NCBI GenBank assembly: GCA_018806915.1
Contig: JAGKQI010000105.1
Coordinates: 1-64,000 of the forward strand
Direction of reading: 5' to 3'
DNA from: Phytophthora colocasiae
Taxonomy: Eukaryota; Oomycota; Peronosporomycetes; Peronosporales; Peronosporaceae
Length of the DNA stretch: 64,000 nucleotides
Within the stretch, counting starts at the first letter, position 1, and each line of letters opens with the position of its first letter. Positions 56,428-64,000 of this stretch are shown here, piece by piece. A program made the position numbers and the translations under genes. A model generated the notes under the pieces. That model had not been told where the DNA came from. It did no database searches and saw only the letters and a list, made by a program, of their open reading frames with translations.

Positions 56428-56573
56428 AGACAACGACACAAAAACTCGGGGAAATCAGTTCAGCTTTCCATACAAAAATATGTGACACAAAAACTCGGGC
56501 TCGTTAAGATCTATATTTTGATTGGTTAACATAAACTTCAAAATGTGCAAACCATGGACTTGTTTTTAGTCGA

Positions 56574-57840
56574 TTAAACAATTGCAGTCTCCAACCTAGG
56601 AATTGCTGTTGTAAAGCTACGAATTACTTGGTCTGCTGGAAACGCCTCCCACGCCTTAATTGTGGCTTTAACAGCAATTAGACGTTTTTCTGGGAGAGAA
56701 AGCCCCCTTTTAGGAGTGTAGGCACCTCGAATCCTTGCTTTTAGTGGTCCCATCACCCCTACATCCAGCGGTTGGCACACCGAAGTGCTTTTGGGGGGCA
56801 ATGGTACTACTGTCGCACATGCTTCTTCTGCCACAACGGACACATGGCTGTCGAAATTGTCGACCAGTAGAAGTGCTGGGCCATCTACTGCATATTTTAG
56901 CAGCTCCTTAGCATAAAACTTCCATCCTACTGCATCCATCCACCCTGCCTCCTGCACCGTGTAATAGTGCTCCTTTGGAAAGGTCTGTAGCTCCTTCGAC
57001 TCTATTCTACCTCCTAGTTGGCCTCGCAAAATGAAAAGAATGGGAAGTTTTTTTCCTAATACACAAAAAAATATAACTTTAGAATTGTTAAAGAAAATTA
57101 AAAATAAAAAACTAACCGTCAGCTCGAATAGTGAGAACAGCAGTCATCCGTCCTGAATGTTTGGACAAGTCTCTGACTTTTGCCGAACCTTTTCTTCCTT
57201 TGATGCCCCAAGTCCTCGCTGGTGGCATGTCAAAATTCATTGCAGTCTCGTCAACGTTGTAAATCTCGGATGGAGAGTAGGAATTGTATCTGGCCCAAAA
57301 CGCTTTAGAAAAGTCCGTTTTAATCTTAAGTAAGTCTGCAGAAGGCAGCTTAGTTTCTTGTGCTTTTTGAGTTGAAAACCCATACCTAAAAGAAAAAAAT
57401 AATATTGGGCAATTTAAAAATATTAAAAAAAATACGCAAAAATATTTACCGTTTGGCAGTGCGCTGCAACAAGCGCTCAAGAGCCCTTCGGCAGCTAAGC
57501 TCAGATGTTTTATCTTTCTGTTAATTCTCGAGCCACTCACTGTAGTTTTCTTCAATGAAACCTATCATAATTGAAGTCGTAAGCCACTGGTAGCACACAA
57601 ACAGATTGTCAAACAAAGTTTTAATTAAAAATAAAGAATTAAATATACCTCTTCATCTCGTCGAATGTCCTTCATGAAAGTCACCAGGGCAGGTGTGAAA
57701 GGGAAGCTCTCCTTTCGTCCCTGCCCCTTTGTCGTCTTCGACAGCTTGTCCCCCTTGAAGGCGCGCAGCCTTTCGCGAGCTCGCCACCAACTGTCTACCG
57801 ATGCGGGTGGACAGCCAAGTTCGTCAATGGCCTCGGGCAA
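56574..57840 (-). pseudogene. pogo-like (DDE_1) transposase with three predicted introns
   Basis: Exon 1 (57840-57649): PPASVDSWWRARERLRAF and SFPFTPALVTFMKDIRRDEE. A donor at 57648 opens an intron ending CTACCAG; exon 2 has WLTTSIMIGFIEENYSEWLE then a TAA, then KDKTSELSCRRALERLLQRT. A second intron (GTAAATATT...TTTTAG) leads to YGFSTQKAQETKLP and IYNVDETAMNFDMPPARTWG (first Asp). A third, 61-nt intron at 57056-57116 joins LTIRADG to KKLPILFILRGQLGG. LLLVDNFDSHV holds the second Asp and STSVCQPLDVGVMGPLKARI the third catalytic position. The protein stops at 56574. One in-frame stop and a doubtful N-terminus near 57840 make it a probable pseudogene. Confidence 0.8.
57056..57116 (-). other. predicted intron in the pogo-like transposase
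   Basis: 61 nt, starts GTTAGT, ends TGTATTAG, T-rich. Splicing restores the frame across the conserved RADG-KKLPILF region; unspliced, the frame stops at once. Confidence 0.75.
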
Positions 57841-57900
57841 ACCGATCGCCTCGATAAGGGTACACAGTCATACACGTCTACCAAGTCAACTTTCTTCTTA

Positions 57901-58304
57901 AAGCTTCACCCGTCACTATTTCTCTTTGGCTCAGATCCAATGACTATCTATTTAGAATCTTCTACAAACCTTTAAGTGGGGGGGTACCTTTGTATTAATT
58001 TCACGGCCTCTTTTGATGTGCTTCTTTTAATTTAGTGTCCTTGTTTGTCTCCCCGCACGCCGTTACGAACCAACGAAGCATCTACTTTCCTCTATCAACC
58101 GCGGGCTGCACGGATGACCGATCAAGTCTTACTTCTCTAGGCATCCACCTTCCTCCGTGTATAATGGGCTGCACGGTACACAAATCAGGTTTCCAGGTCC
58201 TTAAGTATACCGTTCACTATTACTGTGGATCACACAATAACAATTAAAGCTACTTTTATTTGATTTTTTTAAACCACCAGCAATTGTTTGTATTTGTTTT
58301 TGGT
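57901..58304. other. no gene seen
   Basis: Short frames only. GGGCTGCACGG occurs twice at 58086 and 58168 within a diverged ~80-bp direct repeat (ACTTTCCTCTATCAACCGCG against ACCTTCCTCCGTGTATAATG). Confidence 0.5.
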
Positions 58305-58316
58305 ATAATGCTGTTT
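58305..58316. other. target-site duplication of the LINE, left copy
   Basis: ATAATGCTGTTT is repeated at 61520-61531, immediately after the 3' tail of the LINE. Twelve bases is a normal length for target-primed reverse transcription. Confidence 0.8.
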
Positions 58317-61300
58317 TTTTTGGTTGGGGTTGGGGTGACGCCCTCCCCCGGAAACGTGCGGCTGGTAGACGCTAGCTGCGCGCTTCTGGTAGGCCCTTCA
58401 TGGGCGTCCTTAGCGGGTCTCCATATCTCCCCCTCCACAGCACCAGCGCCAACATCCACTTACAGTTTCTCTCCGCGCCGTTTACGACGTTCTAACCGAT
58501 TCAGATTAGGCACGTTTAATGTCCAATCACTAGGTTCGCACCACAAGAAAGAAGACACGCTCCCCCAGGACCTCAGACGCTACCGCATCGACGTTCTCGG
58601 ACTACAAGAGACCAAGATCTTCACTCTCGACAAAAGACTCATCGGAGACTACACCTGCCGGCCACGGAGGAGCGTCATGGCGTTGGGTTCGCCGTCTCTC
58701 CCCGCATCCGCCCATATCTTACCCGATTCTGGGCTCACAGTGACCGCATTGGAGTTCTCCAGCTCAAGCTTCCCCACGCAGGAACTGTACACGTCATTAC
58801 AGCGTACTCCCCTCACAGCGGTCGTCCTCACACGGAGGTTACCCGCTTCTACGACAAGCTAAGCGCACTACTGTCTGAGCTACTTCGCCGCGACGTAACG
58901 CTCGTGACAGGCGACTTTAACGCAAAGCTCGGCCAACGCGACACGGAGGACGCTTACATGGGGACCTACGGACGCGGCGGCCGCAACCGCAACGGACATG
59001 CCCTCGCTGACTTTTGTTCTGCTCACCATCTCTTCGCTGTGAACACATGAGTTAAAAAGCGCGCCCGCTACAGGACTTCATGGACGCAACGCCGGACTTC
59101 TTACTGCATCTACAACCAGATCGACTACATTCTCTGTCCCCAAAATTGCCGTCGCTTATGTGTGGACGCACGATCATGGGGAGGGACCCTCACGGCATCA
59201 GATCACAAGCTCATCACCGCTGACTTTTTTCTCGACAAGCCGACGCATCAACAGCGCTTCAATCACAATACCAACCGGCGACCCGACCTGCCACTGCGAC
59301 TAGCACGGGACTGTCTTGTCCACGACGAACGCGTCCGTGGCCAATACACAGAAGCGCTCAAACAAGTATTGTCGACCGACAACACCCAATCTCGCGGTAC
59401 GGTGCTACAACGCTGGGAGGCCACCTTTCAACGGATCCACCGGGCAGCCGAAGAAACAATTGGCGTATCGAGCAACGGATCCAGCCAGCAGCGCTATCAG
59501 GACCCAGAATTACAGAAGGTCTCCGAAGCCCAACGAGTACTCCGATTGCGCATCTACAACGACCGCGCCGCCAACGTACACGTTCTCCGCACAGAGCGCA
59601 ACAAGATACTCCACCGAATCCAAGACCGCTGCCGTGACCTTGCTAATCAAATTCTTGATGAGAAGGTCACTCGCATCGAAAACATGAGCGCCTCTGCACG
59701 AATGTACGCGGCTGTAAAAGAGATCCATTGTAGACGTCATCGACCGCTACTCCTCGTCGATCAGGAAGGTAAGTATATCCTGCACCAACGTACAACTAAC
59801 TCTATCGTGAACACCCACTTTCAGAAACAGTTCCACAATCCAGATCGACCAGCAATCTCTCCGGACTGTGAGCCGCGACCACTGTCCTGTCCGATCACCA
59901 CTGAAGAAGTTGCAACAGCGTCCCGCCGTCTCAATAACGGACGGGCATCAGGGCCCGACGACATTCCCGCGGAACTACTTAAATACGGCTCATCCGTACT
60001 GGCCCCCCACGTTGCCGATATCATCAACGACAGCTTCGCTCAAGGCCAGCCATTGCCACTCGGAGAAGGCACACTCTTATGTCTTCCAAAGCCCAACAAA
60101 CCGCGAGGACTATGCTCAAATCTCCGTCCAATTGTGCTGCTCTCCAGCGTCCGCAAGGCCGTTTCGCTCGTCGTTCTCGCCCGGATTTCTTCCGCCGTGG
60201 ACAACTACCTGTCGCCTCATCAAAGCGGCTTTCGCAAGCAATGCAGCACGGCAGATGCTGTTTGGGCCCATAAATGGCTCTGCGCCCGCGTCCAACGCTA
60301 CCGTGAAACCATCTACGTGCTCGGTATCGACCTTTCGCGAGCGTTTGACACCATTGACTGCAACAAACTCCTGAACGTACTCAAGACCTTCCTACAAGAT
60401 GACGAAATTCGACTTATCCAGCTCCTTCTCGCGGACACGACACTATCACTTCGAACTGGATCCAAGTCGCTACAACCGTTTAGCAGCAACGTCGGAACGC
60501 CTCAGGGCGACTCACTCTCACCTGTTCTCTTTGTGATCTATTTAGAAGCAGCACTCCGAGATCTTTCAAGCAACATCACTGTCCCAAGGAACCTACTCGA
60601 GCAAATGATTGTCTACGCGGACGATGCCGACTTTATCTGCCGTGACCCCGAGCTCGCTATCCGGATCCAGAAAGAAGCATCAGCGATCTTGGCAAGATGG
60701 TGCCTGACAATGAACGAGTCCAAGACAGAACTGACGATACTCAAGTGCTATGTCCGTCCATCGGGGCCAACACGCCATACCCGCGCTGCAGAGGAAGCAT
60801 GGCGACTGACGAGCAAACTTGGCAGCCTCCTTGGAGACTCTGAAGAGCTTGCACGACGCAAGCAGCTCGCGGCAACAGCGCTCCGTCGCCTCTGGAGTAT
60901 CTGGCTACGACCTCATCACGTCAGCGACAGCACCCGGATCTAACTGTACAACTGCTACGTACTACCTGTTCTGCTCTACAACTGCGGGACATGGGCACTC
61001 ACGCCAACTGAGCTCAACAGTCTGGAATCTTCCACCGTCAGCAGCTTCGACAAGTGCTCAACATCCGTTACCCACGATGCGTCGCTAACTCTGTTCTCTA
61101 TGAAATCTGCCAGGAACGCCCGCTTCGCCATCGTGTCACCGCGGCTCGATGGCAGTTGTTCGGGCACGTACTCCGCAGACCGGACATCCCAGCGTACGTA
61201 CAAATGGCTACATACTTCACCGGCTCTACGGCCGGCAAGTGGCGTGGGTGGCCACGCACCACGTTGCCCACGATTCTCGACGCTGACCTCGTCTCAAGTG

Positions 61301-61485
61301 GATACGCCCTACGACTTCGATCCATCTCGGACCTGGAGCACCTCAGACTGCTTGCGAATGCGAAACCTAAATGGAAAGCCCTGGAGAGGGCCGTCGTTGG
61401 CACCATGCCGGCGAAAGGAGACCCGACGTATGCGGAGACCACTCTATGCCGCCGACTAGCTAAGTTGAGTCTAGCGCAGGCGTAA
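58317..61485 (+). pseudogene. LINE endonuclease / reverse transcriptase protein
   Basis: Endonuclease (AP-like): FRLGTFNVQSLG, IDVLGLQETKI, LVTGDFNAKLGQRD, YNQIDYILC and TASDHKLITADF carry the usual Asn, Glu, Asp-Asn and Ser-Asp-His positions. RT: RRLNNGRASGPDDIPAELLK, LRPIVLLSSVRKAVSLVVLA, QSGFRKQCSTADAVWAHKWL, VLGIDLSRAFDTIDCNKLL (first Asp), GTPQGDSLSPVLFVIYLEA and MIVYADDADFI (catalytic DD). The C-terminal part has LLYNCGTWALTPTELN and AARWQLFGHVLRRPDIPAYV. Lesions: frameshift about 58665, TGA 59048-59050, TAA 60941-60943, frameshift about 61030. The stretch 59051-60940 is open. Confidence 0.88.
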
Positions 61486-61519
61486 TATGGCTACGCGAAA
61501 ACGTAATACATTACATTAC
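58317..61519 (+). mobile_element. LINE, single-ORF type, near full length, RTE-like
   Basis: 3.2 kb bracketed by a 12-bp duplication. One coding region, endonuclease then reverse transcriptase, no ORF1, and a 3' end of ACATTACATTAC short repeats instead of poly(A). Length, single ORF and short repeat tail are typical of RTE-clade elements; clade assignment is tentative. The coding region is disrupted at four points. Confidence 0.85.
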
Positions 61520-61531
61520 ATAATGCTGTTT

Positions 61532-62331
61532 ACGTGGTAGTTGGTATTGACGACGGTTTTGGGATGCCGTGGCTAACAACTCAGTTAAGTATTAGCTCCT
61601 AAGCATAGAACGGAGCGTGGAGCCGAATATTTAATACTAAAGTTTACATAAAGAAAAAATTATAAATGAGCTAACGAAATTAGGGTTAAAGAGCATCTGT
61701 TAACCCATAAAGCAAATCGGTTATACCGGTACGGTGAGCAACGGGGGCTCCTTCACCCTTAGAGTTGTCACACTGTGCTCCGCCACGGACACAGAGGTGC
61801 AATGGGTGTTACCACCGCATTGCACCGGGTCCCATTACCGATGACTGGGTCCGGGAGAGGCAGACAGCCCGGCAAAGCCGGCTTTTATCGCTGTTTGTGC
61901 TGCCCCTTACCCCGGATTGGGTATGAGACTTCCCATACTGCTTGCGGACAGCATGGGCGCCTCAGCATCGGGCTCCGAAGAGCGAGAGGGGTGACGGAGC
62001 AAAAAGTAATTGGAACGAAGATAATATTAATAAATTAGCACATACATGAGTTCGTTCTTCTTTGTCGAATCCGGCGTCATCTTCGCTGTCCTTCCTGCTT
62101 CCTCGGGCGCTGTTTCTGAAATGACATGCAATCAAAAAGAGTCGGCAAGGGAAATCGTACTTAGTTTAGTTTTAACCAATGAAAATTTTGTGGCCGGGTG
62201 TGTGGACCACGGACGGACAGACAGACAGACACTTTGCGTTTTTAAAGACTCGTGGATGTGTGTAAACGCTCAAAGTTAATTTCCAGATGTACTGAATATT
62301 ACGTTTTGGGTTTTCTGGACCCTTCGATAGA
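61532..62331. other. no gene seen
   Basis: A GC-rich segment at 61730-62000 holds a direct pair of words (GAGGTGCAATGGGTGTTACC and CATTGCACCGGGTCCCATTACC) that are partly complementary to each other, so a foldback is possible. A GACAGACAGACA tract lies at about 62216-62230. Frames at 61775-62038 and 62046-62279 have no recognisable product. Confidence 0.45.
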
Positions 62332-62435
62332 TGGAAAAGTGCACCCGCGACGCCTAAACTAAAGGGCGGTAATGCGCCCGAAAGCCCTGGCGATAGATAT
62401 CTATCGCCGAGATCAAATATATATATGCTTTTCCA
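62332..62435. mobile_element. possible foldback or MITE-like element
   Basis: TGGAAAAG at 62332-62339 is complementary to CTTTTCCA at 62428-62435. In the centre GGCGATAGATATCTATCGCC (62389-62408) is a perfect 20-bp palindrome, and GGGCGGTAATGCGCCC lies beside it. No target duplication is clear. Confidence 0.35.
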
Positions 62436-62444
62436 CTATGTAGT

Positions 62445-63270
62445 TTACACGATGGTACTTGGTAGCACGCCCAAATCTTATTTTTAACAAAGTTATTAAA
62501 TGTCAAAGTAAATTGTCAAAATTTCGCCTTTGACTGACCATAACTATACTTCAACGTGTACTCTGCTCGTTCTACTTAGATGGATTCAATGTAGAATTGG
62601 ACGCGCTACACGATCGTACTAAGTAGCATTTCCATATGTCAAGTATTCGCAAAGTTATTCAAGTTTAAAGGCAACCTCACTCCAACTTACTACAGATTAA
62701 TATCACCAAACGCCCATTAATCTCGTCATAAGTTTGGCTACACTTGCACTCTATCAAATCTTTTTGGGTGGATTTAACGTACCTTTCCGATGGTATCTCG
62801 TCTGTCACCCAGATTTAATATATGAAGTCAGTATCAAAATTCAGACGTTTCTTGCTCTATCGTTGGCTATATCAGCAGTGTCCCTTTCTTACGTACATGA
62901 AAAAAATGTACTTTTTCATGCTCTTTCCGATAGTATCTCATGCGTCTGCTAGATCTTATATCTCAAGTCAGAAGAGGGTTTTAGGATGGAGCTGTTATAC
63001 GGTATTCGGCCCGTCTATGTCTCATGGAGATCCCAACATCGTCTTCTCCGTGTCGAAATACCCCACCACTCCAAATTTCGTATAGAGAAGTGAAGTATTG
63101 ACGAAGTTTTGAAAACGGGATGATTGGACCGTCTAAGTCACATGTGGATATAACCATCATCTTCCTTGTAAACTTTTTGTATAGTGAAGTAAACTATTGA
63201 CGAAGTTTTAGAAACAGGCAGAATGGCCCGTCTATATGACATGGGGGTACAGTCATACGTTTTCAAACCA
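62445..63270. repeat. subtelomeric repeat, internal copy
   Basis: The order TTGGTAGCACGCCCAAATC, TTTGACTGACCATAACTATAC, CGATCGTACTAAGTAGCATTTCC, GGTGGATTTAACGTAC, then the CCCCACC...TTTCGTATAG words follows the telomere-proximal block at 984-1960 in the same orientation, with moderate divergence and without the 158-bp triplication. Confidence 0.85.
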
Positions 63271-63750
63271 ACTTGGCTCCGGAAATGACGAAAACCCAAA
63301 ACGAACTGTGAAGCTGTGACTCTACAAAATTTTCATGGACTGCCGTTTCCCAGAGCCAGAGAAGCAATGGAGTTATCATTGGTCTAGATGATTTCTGAGT
63401 TAAAGCGTAGCTGTGGGTGTTAAGGGACAAGGTCAAGCCGTGGTACTGACTCACTCCAACTGGACACCCAACTATTATATCTCTTTCGGAGTTTTTTTGT
63501 GTGTTCGGTTACCTTTTGGACGGCACACTGTACGCAACCCCCTGGGCGGTCAAAAGTGTTCACCCACTTCGCCACAATTTTTGGTAGCTCAAAAAGGACA
63601 ATTTTAGGTCCTCATATGTGTCATGTTTTTGAAAAACACGTAATCGCACCTAATCTAAAGTATGGGGAGCGCACGTCCCTGTCTTTTTTTTTTTTTGGGG
63701 GGGGGGGTATTTTTTGTATGGGATTTTTGTAAATCCCTGGACCACTGCAT
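63271..63750. other. no gene seen; homopolymer junction
   Basis: Contains 13 T followed by 11 G at 63684-63707, a place where assembly errors are likely. Small frames have no recognisable product. Confidence 0.5.
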
Positions 63751-63957
63751 TTGAAGAACGCTGCTGTTATCGAACTTGCACAGCATCTTCCAGATCTAGT
63801 CCAGAAACACAGCCCGCATCTTGATGAAAGAGCGGTAAAGGCATCTCTTCTTCCAAAACCTCCGAAGACGTTAATAACTCAATCTGATCTGTTTTCTACT
63901 GAGCCAAGGCAATCCGCTGACAACTTGTATTACTCCGGTAAATTTCTTCCTGAGTCT
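63751..63957 (+). pseudogene. unrecognised coding-like fragment
   Basis: A 68-codon frame without a leading ATG contains VIELAQHLPDLVQKHSPHLD and SLLPKPPKTLITQSDLFSTE, compositionally protein-like and unlike the surrounding AT-rich repeats. It may be an exon or a remnant of a gene near the window edge. I cannot assign a family. Confidence 0.25.
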
Positions 63958-64000
63958 TGAATGAACGATTCATTAACCGTGATAAATTCTTCGTCATTTT

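Larger units (their letters stand above)
56428..57900 (-). mobile_element. pogo/Tigger-like DDE transposon remnant
   Basis: A DDE_1-type transposase on the minus strand occupies 56574-57840. Left of it, ACACAAAAACTCGGG occurs twice (56437-56451 and 56493-56508), possibly an end repeat, but I found no complementary copy at the other side and therefore no proven terminal inverted repeats or target duplication. Confidence 0.6.

Noticed and set aside
61730..62000. tRNA- or SINE-like gene in the GC-rich stretch
   Set aside because: No cloverleaf or A/B box pair could be drawn with confidence.

Overview
This window is a chromosome end built almost entirely of transposable elements and tandem repeats. 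It opens with a C-strand telomere (CCCTAAA repeats, about 1-318), so position 1 faces the physical end. A TTTAGGG-type telomere, Ty3/Gypsy and Copia polyproteins of the kind I know from Phytophthora and downy mildews, and predicted introns of about 60 bases in a pogo-type transposase together suggest an oomycete. That assignment rests on recall of families, not on a search. I see no intact host gene, no tRNA or rRNA, no CRISPR array and no credible RXLR or Crinkler effector.

Layout. 319-4145: a subtelomeric repeat block made of two copies of a unit of about 2.1 kb with shorter nested repeats. 4146-5853: mostly non-coding, with a fragment of the satellite described below and the left half of a retroelement gag. 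5854-11476: a Copia element on the minus strand with nearly identical LTRs and a 5-bp target duplication, inserted into that gag. 12092-13648: a broken Helitron Rep with a local inversion. 14105-16770: a decayed gene resembling the region upstream of the helicase in fungal telomere-linked RecQ-type genes, ending in a tyrosine-recombinase-like motif. 17216-19990: a decayed, truncated second Gypsy element. 19999-56427: a satellite array of 1.66-kb monomers, split by a 23.9-kb Gypsy insertion (21074-45002) and containing a head-to-head inversion at 47293/47294. 56430-57900: a pogo-like DDE transposase with introns. 58317-61519: a single-ORF LINE with a 12-bp target duplication. 62445-63270: another piece of the same subtelomeric repeat seen next to the telomere.

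The Gypsy insertion is the most unusual object. It is a tandem dimer, LTR-internal-LTR-internal-LTR, lying minus-strand, flanked as a whole by one 4-bp duplication (GCAC). Each internal region carries gag, protease, RT, two RNase H domains and an integrase C-terminus with a chromodomain on the minus strand. A separate gene of about 2.4 kb lies on the opposite strand next to the 3' LTR; it encodes a coiled coil, a Pro/Gly/Ser-rich stretch and a conserved-looking C-terminal region, with a well-formed 63-nt intron. In both copies the core of gag and the N-terminal part of integrase are inverted in place and the integrase catalytic core is missing, so these rearrangements predate the duplication. 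With the inverted Helitron segment and the inverted satellite arm, the window shows repeated local inversion.

All transposon coding regions here carry stops or frameshifts. The elements appear inactive in themselves, although several insertions look young (near-identical LTRs, clean target duplications).
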